From the NCBI GenBank assembly GCA_001791745.1, contig MGFG01000016.1:1-38986 (forward strand): a stretch of DNA of 38,986 bases. Direction: 5' to 3'. Shown here piece by piece: positions 1 through 7,144 of the stretch; within the stretch, counting starts at the first letter, position 1; every line of letters begins with the position of its first letter. Position numbers and translations under genes: made by a program. The notes under the pieces were generated by a model. It was not told where the DNA came from. It did no database searches and worked only from the letters and a program-made list of their open reading frames with translations. The stretch is from Candidatus Uhrbacteria bacterium RIFOXYC2_FULL_47_19 (GTDB lineage Bacteria; Patescibacteriota; Patescibacteriia; SG8-24).

Positions 1-315
1 AATTTTTCGTCCCGATGTCTTGAAGATAACCGCGTCATTCGGGAACAGGCCATTGAAGGGCTTGGAGACTGAGAGCAGCTCTATTTTCTCCACCTTACGA
101 CCGGTGGCCAGAGCTATGGCCCGAGCAATAGCTTCTTTGTTCACCTCATCCGCCGGAGTGAACTGGAACTGTTTACGTTCGGCTTGGATGAACAAACCCC
201 CGATGGTCTCCATGGCTTTATCGATTTCGGCCTCGGTGACACCGTCGGATCGGTTCTTTTCGAGAAAAGACTTCAGACCCTCACGATTGACGACCGGTTT
301 GTCTTCTTGTCCCAT
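1..315 (-). CDS. Hypothetical protein, N-terminal part, cut by window edge
   Basis: An open frame runs from ATG at 315 to the window edge with no stop, giving 105 visible residues that begin MGQEDKPVVNREGLKSFLEK. The start is well supported: AGAAGGAGTT lies just upstream, one of the few strong Shine-Dalgarno sites in the window. The visible part is soluble, charged and predicted helical (for example EAEIDKAMETIGGLFIQAE), with no signal peptide or membrane segment. I do not recognise the family. The C-terminus is outside the window, so length and function cannot be judged. Confidence 0.75.
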   Translation of the reverse strand, partial: MGQEDKPVVNREGLKSFLEKNRSDGVTEAEIDKAMETIGGLFIQAERKQFQFTPADEVNKEAIARAIALATGRKVEKIELLSVSKPFNGLFPNDAVIFKTSGRKI

Positions 316-356
316 TTTTTAACTCCTTCTGTCCGACCCAATGGCCGTGACGAAGC

Positions 357-385
357 AACTTAACATGATGAGATAATGAGGTCAA
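357..385 (-). promoter_or_regulatory. Candidate promoter of the left-edge gene
   Basis: On the minus strand TTGACC (380-385) is followed after 17 nt by TAAGTT (357-362). The -35 box is close to consensus and the -10 box is weak. It would give a leader of about 35 nt carrying the AGAAGGAGTT ribosome site of the gene starting at 315. Confidence 0.35.
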
Positions 386-403
386 GGATTGATGTAGATT
401 CGC

Positions 404-921
404 TTCTGGATCCCGGATAATTGCTAACGCAATTTCCGGGATGACAGCTGGAAAGACTCGCAATTTCCGGGATGACAGATTCATAAGAAGAATTGAGATA
501 ACAAAAAACACTGTCGTCCCGGAACTGCGAACTGAACATTATTCCTTTTGTCGTCCCGGAACTGCGAGTGTAGCGAGCAGTATCCGGGACCCAGGAGTAA
601 AAAAATCTGGATTGGTTTCTGGATCCCGGATAGACCTCGCTCCGCTCGGCCTTCCGGGATGACAAATACGTAAGAAGAATTGAGATAACAAAAAACACTG
701 TCGTCCCGGAACTGCGAACTGAACATTATTCCTTTTGTCGTCCCGGAACTGTGAGCGAGCGTAGCGAGTCGAACAGTATCCGGGACCCAGGAGTAAAATC
801 GATCGGCTTCTGGATCCCGGATAGACCTCGCTCCGCTCGGCCTTCCGGGATGACATATTAAAACACTGTCGTCCCGGAACTGCGAGCGAGTGTAGCGAGT
901 CGAACAGTATCCGGGACCCAG
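404..921. repeat. Cluster of imperfect palindromic intergenic repeats
   Basis: At least six copies of one palindrome family lie in the 316-1010 intergenic stretch. Copies in one orientation, TTCTGGATCCCGGATA...CCGGGATGACA, are at 404-446, 617-664 and 808-855. Copies in the opposite orientation, GTCGTCCCGGA...TATCCGGGACCCAG, are at 550-594, 737-790 and 868-921. Half copies lie near 461-476, 514-530 and 700-717. Each unit has complementary ends and an inner arm that is itself complementary (CCTCGCTCCGCTCGG), so it would form a long hairpin in RNA or single-stranded DNA. No transposase gene is present, so these look like REP- or MITE-type non-autonomous repeats. The short open frames through this stretch are by-products of the repeats, not genes. 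Confidence 0.9.
484..751. repeat. 81-bp direct duplication inside the palindrome cluster
   Basis: Bases 484-564 recur at 671-751 (offset 187) with no difference that I can see. The copy begins TAAGAAGAATTGAGATAAC and includes two GTCGTCCCGGAACTG half-palindromes. The blocks at 617-664 and 808-855 are also identical over their 48 bases. This implies recent segmental duplication or repeat-mediated expansion here. Confidence 0.85.
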
Positions 922-965
922 AGGTAGAAACATAAACACTAAAAATCAAAATTTGACCCCCAACG

Positions 966-996
966 AAAAAAGACTGCCGTAGCAGTCCTTTTTCTT
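966..996 (-). terminator. Rho-independent terminator, end of the pgi operon
   Basis: The stem GACTGC/GCAGTC (972-977 and 982-987) has a 4-nt loop. On the minus strand it is followed by a run of six T. It lies directly downstream of the kinase-like gene ending at 1011. T-rich sequence also follows on the plus strand, so it may work in both directions. Confidence 0.8.
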
Positions 997-1010
997 CAAT
1001 TTCTCAAAAA

Positions 1011-1970
1011 CTATTCAAATATCCTTTGAACGTATTCTGGATCCAAACACTGCCGAAAATATTCAGCCATCTTCGCGCGAGCCTGACTTAAATCAGCCTC
1101 CGACTCATCCTTCCAACGCCATAACAAATCAAACGAACGAACTATTAATCCGATCTGCAAGGCACCTAAATCAATCGGAAAATGTATCTTGAGTTCTTGA
1201 ACATATCTCTTTTGCCAATCTGGATTACCCCACATCATTAGCCAAGCATGCACAGCCACGAACTCCCAAGGATCTATACCACCAACCCAATCAACAACTG
1301 CCAACTTACCCTCCGGCAGCACAATAAAATTGCGTGGATAAAAATCGCCATTGGTGAACATTGAACCCTGATAACGCTCAGTTTGAGTTTTACCGAAGAG
1401 TTCTGATGCAAAATCGATCGATGGTTGATCCAACCAACCGAGATGCACTAAACCTTTGGCCCGCTTATCAAACTCTTCCGACCACAGACCAAAATCAAAC
1501 CGCCGAACAAAATCTGGTAGATTTACAATATCTACTGATCTTAAATCACGAAAAATGCCGACAGCCACAACAGCCGTATCTTCCTCCAAACCCCTACCAC
1601 CAAGAATGTCTGACTTATAATTTAGTTCAGACCATCGATGAATCAAAGGCTGGCCAGCAATATATTGAGTTTCCAACCAATGAAGTCCGTCATGCTCACC
1701 AGAACTCAATAACTCAGGTAGGACCAACCGACTGAAATCCTCACGATCTAGGAGTGGTAAAACCTCCCGCATGATACGTATCTCATAATCGATACTCTCG
1801 GTTTTACGACGATCCATACCAAACTTCAATACATGTGTCGGCACCGAACCAGTATCGTCCTCCTTAACACACAGAAGTAAATTCCACTTAACGACATCAA
1901 TTATACGCAACCCCAGATGACTGAGTAACGATGGTGTCTTAGGGTGCAGCGGCGGCATTGGTGGCTCCAT
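1011..1970 (-). CDS. APH-like phosphotransferase (kinase-fold) protein
   Basis: A 319-residue protein of the aminoglycoside/choline phosphotransferase (protein-kinase-like) fold. Visible motifs are a probable ATP-binding Lys49 (VLKF) with Glu63, the catalytic loop TNGDFYPRNF with Asp209 and Asn214, and the metal-binding Asp227 in VVDW. There is no signal peptide, so it is probably cytosolic. The substrate cannot be told from sequence; this family includes small-molecule and sugar kinases as well as antibiotic kinases, and resistance should not be assumed. It is the last gene of the pgi operon, 11 bp after the cyclophilin gene. The ATG at 1970 has no Shine-Dalgarno site, whereas a second ATG at 1958 (Met5) has GGAG 6 nt upstream and may be the true start. 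Confidence 0.8.
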   Translation of the reverse strand: MEPPMPPLHPKTPSLLSHLGLRIIDVVKWNLLLCVKEDDTGSVPTHVLKFGMDRRKTESIDYEIRIMREVLPLLDREDFSRLVLPELLSSGEHDGLHWLETQYIAGQPLIHRWSELNYKSDILGGRGLEEDTAVVAVGIFRDLRSVDIVNLPDFVRRFDFGLWSEEFDKRAKGLVHLGWLDQPSIDFASELFGKTQTERYQGSMFTNGDFYPRNFIVLPEGKLAVVDWVGGIDPWEFVAVHAWLMMWGNPDWQKRYVQELKIHFPIDLGALQIGLIVRSFDLLWRWKDESEADLSQARAKMAEYFRQCLDPEYVQRIFE

Positions 1971-1981
1971 TGATTTGGGGG

Positions 1982-2689
1982 CTAGTCCTGCTTAGGTTCG
2001 ACTATTACAGTCTCCATGATATCGCCAATTCCTATCGACTGAACCACATCAAGACCAGATGTAACCTGACCAAAGATCGTATAGTTCTTTGGTAAAGTCG
2101 GCTGATCCTCGAGACAGATAAAATACTGACTACCATTAGTGTTCGGTCCAGAATTAGCCATGGCTACTGTTCCGGCCAAATAATTACGCGTTACCGGTTC
2201 GTCCTCGAACTTATATCCCGGTCCACCTGTACCATTGCCTATAGGGTCACCACCCTGAATCACAAATTTAGGAACGACCCGATGAAACGTTAGGCCATCG
2301 TAATAACCACTCTCCGCTAAGACTACAAAGTTGGAGACAGTCTTAGGTGCATCCTCAGCAAATAACTCAAAAACAATCTCTCCTTTGTTAGTTTTAATTT
2401 TTACCTGACGATTCTCAATTCGTTCCGCTGGTAATATACCAACTGGTGCAACTGGCACTGCGGGCCGTTCTATAGTCGTTTCTTGGGGTGTATCTGATGG
2501 TTGTTGCATATCAGTTTCTTCGACGACTGGTGATGTGGTTTCGCTCTCTATAACCGGCTCATTTTCGACAACTGGTTCGTTTTCGACAACCGGCTCATTG
2601 TTTCTAGCAGCGCATCCAATGCCTAGAAACATTAGACCGAGCAATCCCACCGAAATTATCGTCTTAGTTCGCAAATTAGATATCTTCAT
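1982..2689 (-). CDS. Lipoprotein peptidyl-prolyl cis-trans isomerase (cyclophilin type)
   Basis: A 235-residue protein that would catalyse proline isomerisation in exported proteins. The N-terminus is a lipoprotein signal with lipobox LGIGC (Cys26), so the enzyme should be anchored on the outer face of the membrane. Residues about 32-48 are a threefold repeat of NEPVVE and a Glu/Thr-rich linker follows to about residue 90. The cyclophilin domain fills the rest, with FHRVVPKFVIQGGD (active-site Arg), GTGGPGYKFEDE, and MANSGPNTNGSQYFI. It lies between the DUF4015 gene and the kinase-like gene with short gaps, so it is co-transcribed. No Shine-Dalgarno site is visible before the ATG. Confidence 0.92.
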   Translation of the reverse strand: MKISNLRTKTIISVGLLGLMFLGIGCAARNNEPVVENEPVVENEPVIESETTSPVVEETDMQQPSDTPQETTIERPAVPVAPVGILPAERIENRQVKIKTNKGEIVFELFAEDAPKTVSNFVVLAESGYYDGLTFHRVVPKFVIQGGDPIGNGTGGPGYKFEDEPVTRNYLAGTVAMANSGPNTNGSQYFICLEDQPTLPKNYTIFGQVTSGLDVVQSIGIGDIMETVIVEPKQD

Positions 2690-2705
2690 AAGATGAATAA
2701 AAATA

Positions 2706-3968
2706 TTAATTTTGTTTGCTTGAATTCAAAGCTTCAACAGTATAGACGTTTCTGGCATTCCAGAGCAGCCAACCACTAGCACCACCATCTTCCGAGGCCT
2801 TCATCTGCGCCTGCACTAAAGCTGGGGTATAGACCGCGCCCAAATCGAAATCCTGAATCCAGGGACGAAACGAGCCTAATGTAGTCTGACCAAATTGTTC
2901 GTCTGTCAATTGCTGATGTAATTCCTGTCCACGAACCAAATTTAGATAAACTACGTCATAGGGTCTATCCGCTGGATTGGGATAACCATTGAAACCCGGT
3001 GGATAGTGAGAAGGATACACCATTGGGGAAATAAAATTGAAATGCGGCAAAGCATCAGATAATTTCTGCCCGATGTTCATGTCAAACTCGTGCTGCCACA
3101 TAGTCAACCCGAACAAATCAACCGAAATAGGTAGGCCCACCATTACTCTGAGCTCTTTGTCTATATAGCTAAAAAATCCAGCCATGATCTGTGACTTGCT
3201 TTCGGTTCGGTCCCAGACTGGATAAATCATTGTACTCAAATTCCCATCAGACGGAAAACGAATGTAATCAAATTGCACCTCATCGAACCCGCCCCAGTAG
3301 ACCTCCCGTGCCACAGCAACATTATACTTCCAAACCTCCTTGGAAGCCGGATCAAGCCAAGGTATACCGCGATAATCGCGCCATAATCCACCAGAGGTTT
3401 TAGCGATCGCCAACTCCGGTCGAGCTTCGGCTAAAGCTGGATCCTGAAAAACAAAAATGCGTGCAATCAAGTAAATTCCTTTTTCTTTAAGTGGCGCAGT
3501 GAAATCTTTTAGGTGACCAAGTTCCGGACGTCGAGCCATAAACGGTTTAAGTGTGTCGGACTTTGGTTCAAAGGACAGCGCTCCATTTTCATCTTTAACA
3601 TCAATAACCATGGCATTCAGATCGGTTCGATCAACCAAATCAATCAACTGATCAAATCGCTGACGATAACCAGCAGTGGCTGCCGAAACGTAGATACCAC
3701 GCACGAATGATGGTGTAGCTATATGCTCATCCAGTAAACCATCGCTAGGACCAACGAACGACCTAGCTGCAGCCGATAAATAGTGTTCTTCTGAAGGCAA
3801 TGGATCATACTTCTCCACCACCATCTCCCTAGATAAAAAGTAGATGAATGGTAAAGAGAGAACGACCGCAATTACCAAACCATACTCTACGTTCCGCTGT
3901 AAGCCGATTCGATGACTATAATCCTGCCAGGATAAAATCATCTTCTTAATTTTGGCTTTCCAGATCAT
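2706..3968 (-). CDS. Membrane-anchored DUF4015 glycoside hydrolase-like protein
   Basis: A 420-residue protein with an N-terminal membrane anchor (about residues 30-46, LVIAVVLSLPFIYFLS) and an extracytoplasmic domain of the DUF4015 / putative glycosyl hydrolase family. Typical motifs are RGIYVSAATAG, AMVIDVKDENG (Asp123, Lys125, Asp126) and FDEVQFDYIRFPSDG. The fold is thought to be a TIM barrel; the substrate is unknown, with a cell-surface glycan a reasonable guess. The ATG at 3968 overlaps the pgi stop as TGATG, which indicates translational coupling. A TTG one codon upstream could also be read as a start, but the ATG with AAAGGA about 11 nt upstream is preferred. Confidence 0.85.
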   Translation of the reverse strand: MIWKAKIKKMILSWQDYSHRIGLQRNVEYGLVIAVVLSLPFIYFLSREMVVEKYDPLPSEEHYLSAAARSFVGPSDGLLDEHIATPSFVRGIYVSAATAGYRQRFDQLIDLVDRTDLNAMVIDVKDENGALSFEPKSDTLKPFMARRPELGHLKDFTAPLKEKGIYLIARIFVFQDPALAEARPELAIAKTSGGLWRDYRGIPWLDPASKEVWKYNVAVAREVYWGGFDEVQFDYIRFPSDGNLSTMIYPVWDRTESKSQIMAGFFSYIDKELRVMVGLPISVDLFGLTMWQHEFDMNIGQKLSDALPHFNFISPMVYPSHYPPGFNGYPNPADRPYDVVYLNLVRGQELHQQLTDEQFGQTTLGSFRPWIQDFDLGAVYTPALVQAQMKASEDGGASGWLLWNARNVYTVEALNSSKQN

Positions 3969-5317
3969 CAAAGTTTATATCCTTTACGGCCCAAAAGAGC
4001 ACTAATAATTCGCTTGCCTTTCTCTACACCGGGTTGATTATAAGCATTGACATCAAGTAGATCGGCCATGACTGCTGTCGAAAGCATAAAGAAAGTCATT
4101 AATCCACCAATTGTTTCTGGGCTAATCTCGGGAATGTATAAGACACCATTTGGTCGACCGTTATCCTCGAGAGTCATAGATGTAGCCCGACGTTCAACTC
4201 GAAGAATTTCACTAAAATTTTTGCCGGAAAAATATGAAACATCTTCCAGATCAGGAAAGGGATTCGGCAGATTAAAATCATCTCTCATGCGACCAACCTC
4301 AATGAATGTTATTAATTTATCAAACGGCCCTTCGTTATAGAGTTGAATTTGTGAATGTTGGTCAGTAGCACCTAGAGCTGCAACCGGTGTTAGACCATGA
4401 CTAACCATCCTACCAGCTACATTGATCTCTTTTCCCAAACTCTCACCCCATAGCTGACGAAACCAGGAAGAAAGAGGGTTGAGACGAGCTGCATAAGGCA
4501 TGAGCACGGTAATGCGTTGACCACGCTTGGCATAACCCAAATAATGCAAACCAGCAAAATTCAGTACATCATTGCGACCGACTGGAGTCGACAAAAAAGA
4601 GTCACGAATTTCAGCTGCACCTCGTAGCAGCCCATCGACTGCAATACCAGCACAAGCCGCCGGGAACAACCCAACCGGAGTCAGAACAGAAAAACGTCCC
4701 CCAATACCGTCTGGTACGGGCAATGTAGTGTAGCCTTCACGCTCAGCAATAGTCCGCAATACACCGGATGTTTGATCAGTAGTAGCAACGACCTGACGAA
4801 CATGTGACTTCAAACCAACCCGACGAATCAATCGATCTCTAAGCAAGAGAAAAGTGCTCATTGATTCAATAGTTCCACCAGACTTGGAAACTACATTCAA
4901 CAAAGTGGTCTTCAAATCCACAGTTCGTAGTAGGTCGGCAATCTCCTCTGGATCGGTATTAGATCCAATGAAACGTACATCCAATCCGCGTTTGGCTGGT
5001 TTTAACGCTCGAACTAAAGTTCTAGTCCCGAGGTCAGAACCACCAATACCAATAACCACGAGTGTCTTAAATTCAGCGGATATTTTTTTAGCCAACGATT
5101 TAGCCTTCTGAGACTCAGACCGCTGTTCTGGAACATTCAACCAACCAAGTGAACCATCTGCTGCCGCCTGTTTCAGCTTAATTCGTACTTTTTCCAATCG
5201 TTTCGATAGTCTAGTGAGATCGATTGAACGGACTCCAGCTGCTCCTACCCGTTCCTTAAGCATGGACTCGTGATCGTAAACTAGTAATTTTACCTTTGAC
5301 ATAATGAAGTCGAACAT
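3968..5317 (-). CDS. pgi: Glucose-6-phosphate isomerase
   Basis: A 449-residue cytosolic enzyme interconverting glucose-6-phosphate and fructose-6-phosphate. Family motifs are clear: VVIGIGGSDLGTRTLVRAL, NVVSKSGGTIESMS for sugar-phosphate binding, GRFSVLTPVGLFPA, LWGESLGKE with the catalytic Glu, and a C-terminal QPGVEKGK with the conserved Lys. Its length matches the short bacterial form. It is the first gene of a four-gene operon and overlaps the DUF4015 start by one base. An extended -10 box (TGCTATAAT) sits 14 nt before the ATG and no Shine-Dalgarno site is present. A second in-frame ATG at 5302 (MSKVKLLVYD) is an alternative start. Confidence 0.95.
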   Translation of the reverse strand: MFDFIMSKVKLLVYDHESMLKERVGAAGVRSIDLTRLSKRLEKVRIKLKQAAADGSLGWLNVPEQRSESQKAKSLAKKISAEFKTLVVIGIGGSDLGTRTLVRALKPAKRGLDVRFIGSNTDPEEIADLLRTVDLKTTLLNVVSKSGGTIESMSTFLLLRDRLIRRVGLKSHVRQVVATTDQTSGVLRTIAEREGYTTLPVPDGIGGRFSVLTPVGLFPAACAGIAVDGLLRGAAEIRDSFLSTPVGRNDVLNFAGLHYLGYAKRGQRITVLMPYAARLNPLSSWFRQLWGESLGKEINVAGRMVSHGLTPVAALGATDQHSQIQLYNEGPFDKLITFIEVGRMRDDFNLPNPFPDLEDVSYFSGKNFSEILRVERRATSMTLEDNGRPNGVLYIPEISPETIGGLMTFFMLSTAVMADLLDVNAYNQPGVEKGKRIISALLGRKGYKL

Positions 5318-5331
5318 TAAAAGACTGTTAA

Positions 5332-5340
5332 ATTATAGCA
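5332..5340 (-). promoter_or_regulatory. Extended -10 promoter of pgi
   Basis: TGCTATAAT on the minus strand is a perfect extended -10 element. A transcript starting about 7 nt downstream would have a leader of only some 8 nt before the ATG at 5317. No good -35 box is seen, as is allowed for TGN promoters. Confidence 0.65.
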
Positions 5341-5371
5341 TGGTACCGATCTTCGCCCCACGAGCAATCAA

Positions 5372-5399
5372 TTGCTAGTCAAGCTGGACATGATAAAAT
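5372..5399 (+). promoter_or_regulatory. Promoter of the coiled-coil gene
   Basis: TTGCTA (5372-5377), a 16-nt spacer, then TAAAAT (5394-5399) preceded by TGA, which gives an extended -10 box. It points toward the gene at 5438 and is back to back with the pgi promoter about 30 nt away. Confidence 0.5.
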
Positions 5400-5437
5400 A
5401 ATTCCATAAGCTAACAAACCCCTTAAACAACGATTTT

Positions 5438-7060
5438 GTGAGTCCAGGAACAGAAAAAGCACCAGATATCGATCCTTCGATCGAGACGGAGGCTAATGAA
5501 TCAAACAACTCAACGGAAACTACTGTTTCTGCGATATTGCAAGTGCAAGAACGATTATTAGAGGGACACCTGGACAAACAAAATAAGATGACAGAATTAG
5601 TCGCGGCATTCCAAGGTGTAAAAGAAGGGAAAATAACAGGTGAACAAGCACAGCAAGTCGAAGATCAGGTCGCACAATTAGGTGGTGAAGATGGAGTAAA
5701 AAGGGCCTACTTATCTGCAGAATGTGAAACTCTGGTTACTGAACGATCATTACTGGAAATTCCAGCGGAACAGATTCGAAATAAGTTAGGTCTCGAAAGC
5801 GGAGATCCGCAGGTTCAAATTGATGTTCTACAAACGGGTCTAGATTTTTGGGAACGCCAAGAAAAGAAGGCTGAAGATCCACTTAACTCGCCAGACTTTC
5901 CAGACGACCGTGATCAAATCATTGATCTACAAGATCGATCAACCGAACTTACCGGACGTATTGATCAAGATAAGAAATTATTTTCACAAAAATCACAGGA
6001 ACTAAAAACGGCCACCAGCAAAGCAGATAAAGATCGGCTCAAACGTGAAATGGAAGAAATCGATCAACGTATCGAGGCCTCTGGTAAAGAGTCTGATGAA
6101 CTAAAGAATTCTCTTGAGAAAATCACTACCAAATACGGAAGTAAGGCTGAACAAGTGTTAGACGATGTTGATGACTATCGACAAATCAAAACCGAACTAG
6201 CAAACCTTAGTTCGCGAGAAAATGAACTTAATGATCAACTAGAACAGGCGGCCGGTTTGGACACATTGGGCGGCGAAGGCACCGGTGAATTAATGGAAGA
6301 TGATTTGAAAAATGAAACCGCCAGACTCGAACAAAATCGAACCGAATTACAGGGGCGTCTAGCAGACATAGAAGACCGCTACCTACCACCAGGCGAACAA
6401 CTGGATAATGATGACGAAACAACCAAAGAAGTTCGAGGTGAAATCGAGGCTCAACGCCAACGACTAAAGGAATTACGACAAGAAAAACCTGATAGTCGTA
6501 GTCAAAGGATGATTGAGTCGGACATGGAAACGGTCAAAGAAAAAATCTTCGATTTGGAATCGAAACTCAAGACCGGACGAACAATTAAAGAAAATATTAC
6601 TGAAACGAAACGACAGCTTCAAGCCGCGAATGAGCTAAAAGAAAAAGAACAACAAATCGAAAAACTGAATCAACGAATTGAAGCTAATGCTAGGGACTTC
6701 GATAAATTAGAGGCAGCCTCGTTACTAGCAGCACAAGCAGCGTTGACCGAAATCGCTGAACGAATCAAAGCTGACGATTCAGAGACTGAAGATGATGAAA
6801 CAGGGTCCAAAATCGAAAAAAATGAGGAAGATCGACCGATAGTAGAAACTAATACTGAACAACCATCACGTGCTAAAAGATCAGAAGGCTCAAAGAAGTC
6901 AAAAACTGTTGACAAACCATCACCTTGGAAACGACTTAAGGGCTTCTTTTCTGCCTCACTTGATATTAATCCCCCAGCACCCACCAAAAAACAAGAGCAA
7001 GAAAAACCCAGCGCTCTTAAGTCGATCTGGTCCGGCTTCTTGGATCTATTTAGACGTTAA
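5438..7060 (+). CDS. Large coiled-coil hypothetical protein
   Basis: A 540-residue, very charged protein with long stretches of heptad-like Glu/Lys/Leu/Gln sequence from about residue 30 to 460, for example DRLKREMEEIDQRIEASG and ETKRQLQAANELKEKEQQIE. It has no signal peptide or clear membrane segment. The C-terminal 90 residues are a Ser/Lys/Pro-rich linker ending in a short amphipathic, Trp-containing tail (KSIWSGFLDLFRR), which could bind membrane or a partner. The start is GTG without a Shine-Dalgarno site; the next in-frame ATG is about 50 codons in, and the promoter at 5372-5399 supports the GTG. I do not recognise a family. A structural or scaffold role is possible but not shown. Confidence 0.75.
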   Translation: MSPGTEKAPDIDPSIETEANESNNSTETTVSAILQVQERLLEGHLDKQNKMTELVAAFQGVKEGKITGEQAQQVEDQVAQLGGEDGVKRAYLSAECETLVTERSLLEIPAEQIRNKLGLESGDPQVQIDVLQTGLDFWERQEKKAEDPLNSPDFPDDRDQIIDLQDRSTELTGRIDQDKKLFSQKSQELKTATSKADKDRLKREMEEIDQRIEASGKESDELKNSLEKITTKYGSKAEQVLDDVDDYRQIKTELANLSSRENELNDQLEQAAGLDTLGGEGTGELMEDDLKNETARLEQNRTELQGRLADIEDRYLPPGEQLDNDDETTKEVRGEIEAQRQRLKELRQEKPDSRSQRMIESDMETVKEKIFDLESKLKTGRTIKENITETKRQLQAANELKEKEQQIEKLNQRIEANARDFDKLEAASLLAAQAALTEIAERIKADDSETEDDETGSKIEKNEEDRPIVETNTEQPSRAKRSEGSKKSKTVDKPSPWKRLKGFFSASLDINPPAPTKKQEQEKPSALKSIWSGFLDLFRR

Positions 7061-7084
7061 AACTAACAAGTGATATACAAAAAG

Positions 7085-7108
7085 TCGGCCAACTAGGCCG
7101 ATTTTTTT
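7085..7108. terminator. Bidirectional terminator between convergent genes
   Basis: The stem TCGGCC/GGCCGA (7085-7090 and 7096-7101) has a 5-nt loop, T7 on the plus strand, and A-rich sequence on the other side that gives Ts on the minus strand. It serves the coiled-coil gene and the nuclease gene that converge here. Confidence 0.85.
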
Positions 7109-7144
7109 ACGATATAAATTCAAAAATGGATAAAATACTCCAAA

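Noticed and set aside
404-921. Possible CRISPR array
   Set aside because: Units are palindromes in alternating orientation with uneven spacing, spacers are not unique and there are no cas genes.
281-949. Several overlapping open frames on both strands in the repeat cluster
   Set aside because: They follow the palindromic repeats, share repeated peptide strings in different frames and have no ribosome sites; they are artefacts of repeat composition.
1361-1735. 124-codon plus-strand frame
   Set aside because: It lies wholly inside the kinase-like gene on the other strand, whose conserved motifs are clear.
1011-1970. Antibiotic-resistance aminoglycoside kinase
   Set aside because: Only the general kinase-fold motifs are present; nothing shows aminoglycoside specificity and the context is metabolic.
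6228-6422. Antisense frames within the coiled-coil gene and similar short frames elsewhere
   Set aside because: They overlap well-supported genes, lack ribosome sites and have no domain similarity.
5438-7060. SMC/RecN-like ATPase as identity of the coiled-coil protein
   Set aside because: There is no Walker A or ABC signature motif; only the coiled-coil character is similar.
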